DNA from: Anaerolineales bacterium UBA2395
GTDB taxonomy: Bacteria; Chloroflexota; Anaerolineae; Anaerolineales; Villigracilaceae
DNA: 64,000 nucleotides
NCBI GenBank assembly: GCA_002343775.1
Contig: DDSH01000001.1
Coordinates: forward strand, 303,236 to 367,235
Direction of reading: 5' to 3'
Below the pieces are notes generated by a model that searched no databases, was not told the DNA's origin, and saw nothing but the letters and a program-made list of their open reading frames with translations. Of the stretch, positions 1 to 8,372 are shown in pieces. The position numbers were made by a program, and so were the translations under genes. Positions within the stretch are counted from its first letter, which is position 1. Every line of letters starts with the position of its first letter.

Positions 1-2567
1 CGCTGGCTGTAGATCTGCTGACGCTGCTTGTTCAACACATCATCATATTCCAGCAAATGCTTGCGAACGTCGAAGTTCGCGCCTTCCACGCGGGTCTGCG
101 AACCTTCGATGATGCTGCTGACGAGGCGCACCTCCAACGGAAGCGAGTCATCCACTTTGAGGCGTTCCATCAACCCGCTGACCTGCTCGCCGCCGAACAG
201 GCGCATCAGGTCATCTTGCAGCGAGAGATAGAAACGCGACGAGCCAGGGTCACCCTGACGGGCGGCACGACCGCGCAATTGATTGTCGATGCGGCGGGCT
301 TCGTGGCGTTCCGAGCCGATGACGTGCAAACCGCCCAATTCCTTGACGCGCTCCATGTCATCAAAATAACCCAGGAAGTTTTTCACTTCGGCTTCGTACA
401 AGCCAAAATTCGACGGGTCGGTTTTCTTCAACGCTGCACGCCGCTCTTCGTGGGTCATATTGAACGGCTCTTTATAGCCCGCCCGACCCAACACGCGATT
501 GACCGCCGAGATGACTTCCTCCGCCAGCTCGCCGCCGAGTTTGATGTCAACACCGCGCCCTGCCATGTTGGTGGCAATCGTCACCGCGCCGAACGCGCCC
601 GCCCCGGCAATGATCTGCGACTCTTCCGTGTGCTTGCGCGCATTCAAGACCTGATGCGGCACACCACCCTGGAAGATCTTCTTGAGGCGGTCTTTTGATC
701 CTTCCGGCAGGTTCAGAATGCCAAGCAAATTGTTGAGGTTGGCATCGTCATCGAGGCTGATGTTGGTCATGCCGTGCGGCTTGATGAACGCCCGCAGCGC
801 ATCCGGCGAGAGTTTATCTATCGGTTCATTGAACGGCACGAGGTCCGAAATGAGGCGACCGTCTTCCTCCAAATTGTTCGCGCGGATGTACTGGTCGCGC
901 ACCAGCGCATACTGCATCAGGCGGCGGACGGATTCCGCTTTGAGACGGTTCGAGAGCCGCTCCGACGATTCGACCGAGGTCGTACCGACCAGCAGCGGAC
1001 GACCCAGCGCGTGATAACGGACGATCTCCGTCACGATGGCACGCAACTTCGCTTCGACCGTGCGGAAGATGACGTCGGGATAATCCTTGCGCTTGTAGAA
1101 CAACGGCGCGTCTTCACCTGCGCGCGAAAAATACGAATAGGTGTAGCCCTCTTCGTCCTTCGCCTTGACTTCCATCAAAGGCGCACCCTTGCCGATGGAT
1201 TGATATTCGAGGTTCGGCGAAATCGGCGCGACCTCCAGTTTGTAGATCTTGTTGAATTCCTCCGCTTCGGTCAGCGCGGTACCGGTCATGCCCGCCAATT
1301 TTTGATACAAGCGGAAATAGTTTTGCAGCGTGATGGTGGCGTAGGTGACCGACTCCGGCTCGACCTTGACGCCCTCCTTCGCTTCAACAGCTTGATGAAG
1401 ACCATCGCTCCAGCGACGCCCCGGCATGAGACGCCCCGTGAACTCATCTACAATGACGACCTTGCCCGCCTGCACGAGATAATCCTTGTTGCGTTGAAAG
1501 AGATATTGCGCGCGCAGCGCCTGTTGCAGATAACCCATCAGACGCGCCTGCTCCGGGGTGACATCTTCGGGGCGTTCGGGGTCGATGAGTTGCAAGCCCA
1601 GGATGGATTCCACCCGGCTGACCCCGATCTCGGTCAGATTGACCATACGGTTCTTTTCTTCCATCTCGTAATCTTCCGGGCGAAGTTGTTTGACCACCTG
1701 CGCCATGCGCCCGTACCATTCGAGATCGCCCGAGGCGGGACCGGAGATGATGAGCGGTGTACGCGCTTCGTCGATCAGGACGTTGTCCACTTCGTCGACG
1801 ATGGCAAAGTAATGCCCACGCTGGACGCGGTTCTCGAGGCGCATCGCCATGTTGTCGCGCAGATAATCGAAGCCAAATTCCGAGTTCGTGCCGTAGGTCA
1901 CATCGGCGCGGTATGCCTCGACGCGATCCACCATTCGCAGGTGTTCCTGGTCTTCGTGCGGCGACTCGCGCGTGAAGTCCACCAGGAAGGCTTTCTTGCC
2001 GTTCTCGGTGACGGCTGCCATTTGCAGCACGCCCACGCTCAAACCAAGCGCCTGATAGATGGGCGCCATCCAACGCGCATCGCGCCGCGCCAAATAATCG
2101 TTGACCGTGATGAGATGTACGCCGCGCCCGGTCAGCGCATTGAGATAGACCGGCATGGTCGCAACGAGCGTCTTCCCTTCACCGGTGCGCATCTCGGCGA
2201 TGGTGCTGTTGTGCAGGACCGCCCCGCCGATGATCTGCACATCGTAATGACGCAAGCCGATGGTGCGCTTGGATGCCTCACGTACGGCTGCAAAGGCTTC
2301 GGGCATGATTTCATTTAATGCGGCTTGTTCGGCTTTTTGGCGTTCCCGGTCTTCGACCTCCCCCCCGTTCCCTTTCCTGAGAGGAGAGGAGGGTAGTACA
2401 GAAGCGATGCGAGCCTTGAATTCGTCCGTTTTGGCGCGCAACGCCCCATCGCTCAGCGCCTCATATTCCGCCTCGAGTGCGTTGACCTGCTCCACCAGCT
2501 CGCGGTATTGTTCGACCGTCTTTTTTGTGGGGTCGCCACTGAATAGTTTTACGAAGTTTTTAAGCAT
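1..2567 (-). CDS. secA: Protein translocase subunit SecA (3' end cut by window)
   Basis: SecA is the cytosolic ATPase that drives preproteins through SecYEG. About 855 codons are open from the ATG at 2567 to the window start, so only the C-terminal tail is missing. Visible family motifs include MRTGEGKT (Walker A), TVNDYLARRD, DEVDNVLIDEARTPLI, GMTGTA, ATNMAGRGVDI and GSERHEARRIDNQLRGR. GAAAGGG lies just before the start codon. An extra low-complexity segment of about 20 residues, reading LPSSPLRKGNGGEVE, interrupts the N-terminal helical region and looks like a translated repeat. The long open frame on the opposite strand is a codon-bias shadow. Confidence 0.97.
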   Translation of the reverse strand, partial: MLKNFVKLFSGDPTKKTVEQYRELVEQVNALEAEYEALSDGALRAKTDEFKARIASVLPSSPLRKGNGGEVEDRERQKAEQAALNEIMPEAFAAVREASKRTIGLRHYDVQIIGGAVLHNSTIAEMRTGEGKTLVATMPVYLNALTGRGVHLITVNDYLARRDARWMAPIYQALGLSVGVLQMAAVTENGKKAFLVDFTRESPHEDQEHLRMVDRVEAYRADVTYGTNSEFGFDYLRDNMAMRLENRVQRGHYFAIVDEVDNVLIDEARTPLIISGPASGDLEWYGRMAQVVKQLRPEDYEMEEKNRMVNLTEIGVSRVESILGLQLIDPERPEDVTPEQARLMGYLQQALRAQYLFQRNKDYLVQAGKVVIVDEFTGRLMPGRRWSDGLHQAVEAKEGVKVEPESVTYATITLQNYFRLYQKLAGMTGTALTEAEEFNKIYKLEVAPISPNLEYQSIGKGAPLMEVKAKDEEGYTYSYFSRAGEDAPLFYKRKDYPDVIFRTVEAKLRAIVTEIVRYHALGRPLLVGTTSVESSERLSNRLKAESVRRLMQYALVRDQYIRANNLEEDGRLISDLVPFNEPIDKLSPDALRAFIKPHGMTNISLDDDANLNNLLGILNLPEGSKDRLKKIFQGGVPHQVLNARKHTEESQIIAGAGAFGAVTIATNMAGRGVDIKLGGELAEEVISAVNRVLGRAGYKEPFNMTHEERRAALKKTDPSNFGLYEAEVKNFLGYFDDMERVKELGGLHVIGSERHEARRIDNQLRGRAARQGDPGSSRFYLSLQDDLMRLFGGEQVSGLMERLKVDDSLPLEVRLVSSIIEGSQTRVEGANFDVRKHLLEYDDVLNKQRQQIYSQ

Positions 2568-2588
2568 GAAATCCCTTTCAGGGGAAAG

Positions 2589-2597
2589 ATTATAGCA
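2589..2597 (-). promoter_or_regulatory. Extended -10 promoter of secA
   Basis: On the minus strand TGCTATAAT lies about 22 nt before the secA ATG. This gives a leader of roughly 15 nt that contains the GAAAGGG ribosome-binding site. Confidence 0.6.
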
Positions 2598-2642
2598 CGG
2601 GGAATATTTGAAGAATGTAAGAGAAGCGAAAGATAAAAAACA

Positions 2643-2665
2643 CACGCCGGGATAAATCCGGCGTG
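2643..2665 (-). terminator. Rho-independent terminator of the HD-GYP cassette
   Basis: CACGCCGG pairs with CCGGCGTG around a 7-nt loop. On the minus strand it is followed by TGTTTTTTATC. It ends the operon that starts at 4770, upstream of secA. Confidence 0.8.
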
Positions 2666-2733
2666 CGCCCCAAAAATTCCCCTAATCGCGCCAGCCTTCC
2701 CCTCCCCTTACCAGCGCGCCTAAAAGCGATGGT

Positions 2734-3774
2734 TCATCCCCCAGAGAGCATATCAATGAAAACAGGCATAATGGATGGGTCGAAATGCCTGCCAGATTGT
2801 TTGCGGATGTATTGCAGCGCGTCTACCTGAGACCATGCCCGCCGATACGGCCGGTCTGAGGTCAATGCATCGTACACATCGGCAAAGGCGAAGATGCGGG
2901 CGGAAAGCGGGATGTGTTCCCCTGTCAGACCATCAGGATAGCCGCTACCGTCCCATTTTTCGTGGTGAGAGCGTGGAATCTCCAGCGACCGCCCAAGATG
3001 TGGAACCGATGTCAGGAGATCAATGGCAATGATGGGGTGACGGTGCATAACCCGCCATTCCTCCTCGTCCAGCGCGCCACTTTTTAGCAGGATGCGGTCG
3101 GGAATGGCAATCTTGCCAATGTCGTGCAGTTCTCCTCCGCGGCGCAGGTGGAGCATCTCCTGTTCGGGCACGCCCAAACGCGCAGCCAGCCTCATCGTCA
3201 TCGTCACCACCCGGCGGGTGTGATCCTCCGTCTCGAAATCGCGCAGATACAAGGCATGCGACCAGCCTTTGATCATCTTTTCAATGGAAAAGGGAATGTT
3301 CGAGATGGTGCTGGAGATGTTCTTGTAATCGTTGATGTTCCAAATGAACAGCACGAGGTGATGGTCAATGGTTGGGAATAAACGGAATTCGTACCAGGCG
3401 GCGCCTTTTTCCGGCAGCATCAGCATTGCTTCGAACATGGCAAAGCGGTTACCGTTCGTAACCTGATCCAATGCCTGAACGAACTTCTGCCGTGCGCGAA
3501 TTGGCATCATGTCACGCACCATCAGCCGGGACGGGGTGAAAAGGCTCAACCCGGAACCATTGCGCGCCTTGAAAGAAAGGACCCTGCCCTGTGGATCCAT
3601 GACAAACAGAAAATCATCCGCTTCGTCCAGCATTTCTGCCAGCCCAAGATTGAACCCAGGCAGGTTTATCGCCGACGAAAAGGAGAAGGGGAAATTGGCA
3701 TCCTGTTGGATCCCCATTCCTTCAGAGCCATGAGTGGTCATTTTAAATACACCGAACTCGACGATACCTAACAC
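2734..3774 (-). CDS. PAS-like sensor with HD-GYP phosphohydrolase domain
   Basis: HD-GYP domains hydrolyse cyclic di-GMP. The N-terminal ~150 residues look PAS-like (DDFLFVMDPQGRVLSF, then WYEFRLFP). The C-terminal half has the HD pair in LHDIGKI (about residues 216-222) and the GYP signature in DGSGYPDGL (about 275-283), followed by SARIFAFADVYDALTSDRPY. The key metal ligands therefore appear intact. The GTG start at 3774 overlaps the upstream gene's stop by 7 nt, which suggests coupled translation; an ATG at 3741 is an alternative start giving 335 residues. It is the last gene of a four-gene cassette. No membrane segment is visible, so it is probably cytosolic. Confidence 0.88.
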   Translation of the reverse strand: MLGIVEFGVFKMTTHGSEGMGIQQDANFPFSFSSAINLPGFNLGLAEMLDEADDFLFVMDPQGRVLSFKARNGSGLSLFTPSRLMVRDMMPIRARQKFVQALDQVTNGNRFAMFEAMLMLPEKGAAWYEFRLFPTIDHHLVLFIWNINDYKNISSTISNIPFSIEKMIKGWSHALYLRDFETEDHTRRVVTMTMRLAARLGVPEQEMLHLRRGGELHDIGKIAIPDRILLKSGALDEEEWRVMHRHPIIAIDLLTSVPHLGRSLEIPRSHHEKWDGSGYPDGLTGEHIPLSARIFAFADVYDALTSDRPYRRAWSQVDALQYIRKQSGRHFDPSIMPVFIDMLSGG

Positions 3775-4043
3775 TGACTGGCAAGGGATTGGTATACCTG
3801 CCTTGCCAGGTCTGGCAGAGAGTCCGCGCGGATGGAGGCGATCAGTTCTCTTTCCTCCTTGCTCAAGGTGAATGACTCACCCAAATAACCGTGTTGCAGG
3901 GCTTCCTGCGGGTCTTTCAGGAGCATGTCACAAAATTGCTGGCTGACCACCGCTGCCGCAAACACACGGCTCAACCCGTTCGGGTCCTTGGGGGGCGTAA
4001 CCTTAACACTAAATTTTGATTGATAGGCAAAAGAAGAGATCAT
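3768..4043 (-). CDS. Small NHLP/Os1348-like protein (possible RiPP-type precursor or relic)
   Basis: This 91-residue protein has a middle and C-terminal region (LLKDPQEALQHGY, FTLSKEERELIASIRADSLPDL) that resembles nitrile-hydratase-leader/Nif11-type leaders found in some peptide natural product precursors, in particular the Os1348-type family I recall from Chloroflexota. The assignment is from memory of that pattern and is tentative. Only about four residues, ending in Cys, follow the leader-like part, so a classical core peptide is lacking. Its ATG overlaps the stop of the DUF5317 gene (ATGA), and its 3' end overlaps the HD-GYP gene. No modifying enzyme lies nearby. Confidence 0.6.
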   Translation of the reverse strand: MISSFAYQSKFSVKVTPPKDPNGLSRVFAAAVVSQQFCDMLLKDPQEALQHGYLGESFTLSKEERELIASIRADSLPDLARQVYQSLASQC

Positions 4044-4627
4044 GTCGTAATCCTTTTGGCGGTGTATACAGTGCCGGTCGGCTGACGGGCTAGCAACCAG
4101 AAAACACCAACTGCCAGAAAAACATCGCCAAGGCTGAAAGCCACCTGATAAGTGGACCAAGCTGGGGGGAGGAAACGATCCGCTAAAAACTCGAAGCGGG
4201 TATCTTCCGGCTGGAGGAGAATGTCTTTCACACCGATCCGCTCCCCGGTGGGGATATCCATCAGTTCCTGTTGGGAGAGGAAGCGGCTGGCTGTCTGCGG
4301 GCTGATGGGCATGAATCCACCGTTCGCCGCCATGACTGTGAAGTTGAGAGCTGCTCCTACGAGCAGGATCGTCATCCCGGGCAGTTTCCGGTTGAGCCAG
4401 GCAAACCCCAGCAGGAGGACTTGCGATACCGTCAGGAGGATGGCAGACCACAGATCCGAAACCTGCTGACGAATTCCCGGGATATACAGGATGGCAAATT
4501 GCGGCAAATAGGCAAGGAATACCAGCCAAAGGTGCTTTAGATCGGGAACCTCATACGGCTGTCTGCGCATCCATGCCCAGACCATTCCGACCAAGAAACC
4601 AGCCAGAACGGCAACCAGCAGGATCAC
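4040..4627 (-). CDS. DUF5317-like integral membrane protein
   Basis: This 195-residue protein begins with a hydrophobic helix and a positively charged segment (MVWAWMRRQPYEVPDL). About four more hydrophobic stretches follow, including LWLVFLAYLPQFAILYI, ILLTVSQVLLLGFAWL and a final VAFSLGDVFLAVGVFWLLA. The layout and the NGGFMPISP motif match DUF5317, a membrane family of unknown function. The GTG start shares one base with the TAG stop of the preceding small peptide gene, and its own TGA overlaps the next ATG. This tight packing argues for one functional unit. Confidence 0.7.
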   Translation of the reverse strand: MILLVAVLAGFLVGMVWAWMRRQPYEVPDLKHLWLVFLAYLPQFAILYIPGIRQQVSDLWSAILLTVSQVLLLGFAWLNRKLPGMTILLVGAALNFTVMAANGGFMPISPQTASRFLSQQELMDIPTGERIGVKDILLQPEDTRFEFLADRFLPPAWSTYQVAFSLGDVFLAVGVFWLLARQPTGTVYTAKRITT

Positions 4628-4770
4628 TAGCGGCTGGTCCCAATGCTGTCATCCGGAGCGCCAACGCCCAAAACCAGCATGGCGAGGGAAACCAAGACGA
4701 AAACCATCTGAATATGCTGGCGGTTGACCTTGGAAACGGACAAAACGAGGTGGTTGAGGGTATTTTTCAT
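4627..4770 (-). CDS. Short single-helix membrane peptide, first gene of the cassette
   Basis: This 47-residue peptide has an amphipathic, Asn/Ser-rich start (MKNTLNHLVLSVSK), one hydrophobic helix (IQMVFVLVSLAMLVLGVG) and a short polar tail APDDSIGTSR. AAAGGAAA precedes the ATG at a good distance. The TAG stop overlaps the GTG of the DUF5317 gene by one base. Similar short peptides ending in a G-x-GAP tail are, to my recollection, common just before DUF5317 genes, but the function is unknown. It could be a signal peptide precursor or a small membrane subunit. Confidence 0.65.
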   Translation of the reverse strand: MKNTLNHLVLSVSKVNRQHIQMVFVLVSLAMLVLGVGAPDDSIGTSR

Positions 4771-4855
4771 GGGATTTTCCTTTTTCTAACTACTTTTTGA
4801 TTTCGTTGTGCCTAAGATACTCCTCGCCTAGCTTCAAAACAGGCTTCAAAAAAAT

Positions 4856-4885
4856 AAAAAATCAGCCCATGTGGGCTGATTTTTG
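4856..4885 (-). terminator. Terminator of the MalT-like regulator gene
   Basis: ATCAGCCCA and TGGGCTGAT form a stem closed by A- and T-runs on both flanks. On the minus strand it is followed by TTTTTTATTTTTTT. It separates the regulator from the peptide/DUF5317 cassette. Confidence 0.8.
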
Positions 4886-4912
4886 AAAGTTTGGGGTGCA
4901 TGGGGAATTGAT

Positions 4913-7900
4913 TCATCGCATCAACCGCCGGTAGAGTTCTTCTGTTTCTTTTGTAAGCGGAAGATTATATAGGCGGCTCATTGCGGCACTACATTCCTTA
5001 TAGGTGCGCGTCACGGCAGACCGGTCACCCAGACGGCTATAGGCTTGCATCAAGACCTGATATGCGGCTTCATTACCGGGGTCAGATTCGATGGCACGCT
5101 GGCAGGTCGTCACCGCAGATTGGGGCTGCGCTTGAGAAATCTGCAATTTTGCCAAATCCATCAGTGCATCGAGGTACGCCTGCCGTAGGCGTTCGCGGTC
5201 TGGAATGACCCAATCGGCATAGGTCTCATTTAGATAGGGACCGCGCACCAACTCAATTGCCCTGCTGTAGAAACTCATCTTCTCAAGCGGGTCATTGGAT
5301 GTTTTGGCTCGTTCCAGAAAAGAATCGAACGCCTCAACATCGTACTCATAATCCAGCTCGCGGTTGAACGAATAGTAATTATCTGAGAACAGAATCACAT
5401 CCTGCCCGACCGCGCGGCGCAGGCGGTACATCTCGTTCTTGAAACGCAACTTCAATTTGGCGGGGTCCGACGTCTCCTGCCAGAGCGCTTCGCCAATTTG
5501 TTCTTTGGTAAGGGGTCTGCCCTCAGACAAAAAGTAAAAGAACAAGTCTCGAACAGCTTGGGTTTGCCAATCGGATAAGGTGAGTGGTCTGCCATTGACA
5601 CTGACAGAAGCCTGACCAAACGCTTCGATTACAAGACGGGGGGTTGGCGTCGAGATCGCCTGTACCTGGCGTCGCAACTGACGGCGGATGGATGGGATGA
5701 TTTTTCCAAGCTTTTCCGCCTTCGTATAAAGGTCACGTAAGCCACGTCCACTGGTTTGAATTGGCTGCAAGCCATTAAGCCAGTTTTTTGCCTGATGAAC
5801 TGCGATCAGGGCAGCATGAGGAATCCCTCTTCGACTTGTGACTATTCCGCTTATATTTTGAAGAGCGGAATCAGACTCGCCCGTGTAATGACGGGCAGCC
5901 GCAAGCCAAATATGCGTTGTCATTTTTTCAGCAATTCTTTGTTCTAAGTCGAAGCGTCTCTCGGCTTGCAAAAACATCTGTACTGCCTGAGGCACATCTC
6001 CGTCCATTAAATATATGCGTCCATATACAAGATCGAGCAAGCCATTTTCAAAGTTTGAATTGCCAGACAGGATGGAGTCGGAAATTTCTTCGATAATATT
6101 TCGAGCAAGGATGGAATCGAATTGCAAAAGAGCAAGAGTGGCGCGGGAAATGCCCAAAAAATGGAGCAAGAATCGGTTGTCCATCTTCTTGAGAATTTCA
6201 GCCGCGTTCTGGTAGTTTTGATCCGCCATCTCAAAATCTTCCAGCTCAGCATAGAGATCTCCGAATCCAATGGAGAGCAGGGCTGTAAGCCGCTCATCAC
6301 GAACGCGTTGTACACAGAGCAAACCTTCTTCAAATGCCAAAGCGGATTTCTCATAATTCCCCTGTGAATGATGGAAAACTCCGAGGTTATTTAACAGGCT
6401 CGCCTGAAGGTATATATTCCCTTCTTTGCGCCAAATCTGCAAGGCCTGTTCATACACACGTAGTGCTTCGGAAAAATTCCCGATGGCGCGGTAGGTCATA
6501 CCAGTATCCAACAACAACAATGGCACATTGGCAACATCATGCACCCGGCATAAATCCAACGCACGCTCCAGGTACGAGACCGCCCGATCGGCTTTGCCCA
6601 AACGATACAGCGCAAGTCCCTTCAGGCGCAGGGCATCGGCATATAGCATTTGCCATTCGTCGCTGGATTCTGTCAAGGCGATGACCTCCTCAGCATCATG
6701 GAGAGACGCTTCATAGTCTCCGAGGAAGCGATTTGCCGATCCGCGCCGGACGAGGGTTATGATCAATCCATGCGTATCTCCCTGCTCGCGGAATATTTTC
6801 TCCGATTGCATGAGCAGGTTCAACCCACCCTGCAGATCACCCTTTGTGTAAGCGATCGCCCCACGGATCGAAAGCAAACCGGGTCTGTTCCGCAGCATGG
6901 AGGGCGGCAGCTCGTTCAACCAGGATTCCAACGTAAGGTGCGCGCTCTGCAACATGGACAAACTTGCCCGTTCGATCAGAGATGCCAGAGCATCGAGGTC
7001 CTTCCGCTGACGACAGATATGATGCGCCTTGCCCCACTCCCCCATGGATTCATACGCCATTTGCAGGCGCACGAGAATGACGGCTACTTCATCCGGAGAC
7101 TCAAACTCGAATTGCCCACGGATGAAATCGCGGAACAGATGGTGATAACGCAGCCAGCGCCCGCCTTCACCCACCGGCAAAGCGAAAAGATTGTTCTGTG
7201 AAATTGCCTTAATCCACTGCTGCCAGTCCTGACGGTCGGCATACAGCGGAGAAAGCACAGACTCACACAGGGCTGCATCGAATTCATCCAGGAGCGACGT
7301 GCGCAGGACAAAAGTCCGCAGTTCGGGAGTCTGGCGATCCAGAACCTGATGACCGAAGTATTCGAAAAGATTCGACGTATTCCCCGATAGTTTTGATCCG
7401 CCCCGCAAAACTTCTGAATCGGAGAACTGCAACCCCGTGATCCAGCCTTCCGATGCGTCGATGAGGCGGGTGGCTTCATCATCGGTAATGTGGGTGTTGT
7501 TGTTCTGCAGCACCAATGCCTGAAGTTCCTCGACCCGAAAGGCAAGATCTGCAAACCCCAAACCGCTGACCTGTTCGCGCGCCACCAGCAGGGGCAGGTC
7601 GTTCAGGATGGCGAGCATGCGCGAAGAGATGACGAGATGACAGTTTTCGTCCATCAATTGCACAAAGCGGTTCACAAAGGCGCTAATCGGCGAAACGCCT
7701 TCCAATAGGTGAAAATCATCCAGGACGAAGATGAAATGTTCCTTGACCTGTTCATACAGCTCATTGACCAGCGTCACAAGCAGGCGTTCCATCTCCTGCT
7801 CGAACGAATTCATTCCCTCCAGCACACTGTTCGAGCGGCTGCCAAACCCGGGAAAGCGTTCTGCCAGTGCAGCAATGAAATAGGCGGCAAAACGCTGCGG

Positions 7901-8125
7901 CTCGCGATCGAGTTCATCCAAAGCCAGCCAACAGCAAGGCAGGTCGCTTTGGTCGACAAGGTCGATCAATAATGAAGTCTTCCCATATCCGGCGGGAGCG
8001 GAGATCAGCGTCAGCCGTCGATCCAACGCTTCGAACAACATATCCAGCAGCCGTTTGCGGGTGAGCAGTTCGGAACGGCGGCGCGGCGGAATGATCTTGG
8101 TTTTACTTACCGGGATGGGAGACAT
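4913..8125 (-). CDS. MalT-type STAND ATPase with TPRs and C-terminal winged helix-BTAD domain
   Basis: This 1070-residue protein is a large signal-integrating transcription activator. Walker A is APAGYGKTS at about residues 43-51, Walker B-like FIFVLDDFHLL follows, and then the NACHT-like WYHHLFRDF-type segment seen in MalT (here LRYHHLFRDFIRGQ). Tetratricopeptide repeats fill about 430-720. A winged helix (about 830-920, LTKEQIGEALW) and a bacterial transcriptional activator domain (about 925-1070) take the place of MalT's LuxR tail. It lies directly upstream of the small-peptide cassette in the same direction but behind its own terminator, so it is a candidate regulator of that cassette. 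The inducer is unknown. Confidence 0.9.
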   Translation of the reverse strand: MSPIPVSKTKIIPPRRRSELLTRKRLLDMLFEALDRRLTLISAPAGYGKTSLLIDLVDQSDLPCCWLALDELDREPQRFAAYFIAALAERFPGFGSRSNSVLEGMNSFEQEMERLLVTLVNELYEQVKEHFIFVLDDFHLLEGVSPISAFVNRFVQLMDENCHLVISSRMLAILNDLPLLVAREQVSGLGFADLAFRVEELQALVLQNNNTHITDDEATRLIDASEGWITGLQFSDSEVLRGGSKLSGNTSNLFEYFGHQVLDRQTPELRTFVLRTSLLDEFDAALCESVLSPLYADRQDWQQWIKAISQNNLFALPVGEGGRWLRYHHLFRDFIRGQFEFESPDEVAVILVRLQMAYESMGEWGKAHHICRQRKDLDALASLIERASLSMLQSAHLTLESWLNELPPSMLRNRPGLLSIRGAIAYTKGDLQGGLNLLMQSEKIFREQGDTHGLIITLVRRGSANRFLGDYEASLHDAEEVIALTESSDEWQMLYADALRLKGLALYRLGKADRAVSYLERALDLCRVHDVANVPLLLLDTGMTYRAIGNFSEALRVYEQALQIWRKEGNIYLQASLLNNLGVFHHSQGNYEKSALAFEEGLLCVQRVRDERLTALLSIGFGDLYAELEDFEMADQNYQNAAEILKKMDNRFLLHFLGISRATLALLQFDSILARNIIEEISDSILSGNSNFENGLLDLVYGRIYLMDGDVPQAVQMFLQAERRFDLEQRIAEKMTTHIWLAAARHYTGESDSALQNISGIVTSRRGIPHAALIAVHQAKNWLNGLQPIQTSGRGLRDLYTKAEKLGKIIPSIRRQLRRQVQAISTPTPRLVIEAFGQASVSVNGRPLTLSDWQTQAVRDLFFYFLSEGRPLTKEQIGEALWQETSDPAKLKLRFKNEMYRLRRAVGQDVILFSDNYYSFNRELDYEYDVEAFDSFLERAKTSNDPLEKMSFYSRAIELVRGPYLNETYADWVIPDRERLRQAYLDALMDLAKLQISQAQPQSAVTTCQRAIESDPGNEAAYQVLMQAYSRLGDRSAVTRTYKECSAAMSRLYNLPLTKETEELYRRLMR

Positions 8126-8265
8126 GGATTTCCGTGCCTATCCAAGGGAGGGAAAGGGGTCTGCTTCATATTGTATCCCCTAAATCGTCATTTGCATCGT
8201 TGCGGTGTCATAAACGCATTAACCGAATCTTTAAGTCTATCGTAGGGGAATAACCTGAACATGCG

Positions 8266-8274
8266 TGCTATAAT
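8266..8274 (+). promoter_or_regulatory. Extended -10 promoter of dnaE
   Basis: TGCTATAAT predicts a transcript start near 8281 and a leader of about 90 nt. No good -35 box is visible, which is usual for extended -10 promoters. Confidence 0.55.
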
Positions 8275-8279
8275 GCCCA

Positions 8280-8372
8280 AGTAGTTCGGTAGTTATGTAG
8301 TTTCATCGTTCATTACCGAACTGGTCATCCCAACTACTCAACCACCAAACTATCTTACTATCCGACTATCCC
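8280..8372. repeat. Degenerate heptanucleotide repeats forming an imperfect inverted repeat
   Basis: The dnaE leader is built of 7-nt units. The left side reads TAGTTCG, GTAGTTA, TGTAGTT; the right side reads CAACTAC, TCAACCA, CCAAACT, ATCTTAC, TATCCGA, CTATCCC. The two sides are roughly complementary and could fold. No Shine-Dalgarno sequence is present before the dnaE ATG. Confidence 0.6.

Noticed and set aside
774..2318. Long plus-strand open frame (514 codons)
   Set aside because: It is antisense to secA; its translation is Arg/His-rich with no domain, a shadow of codon bias.
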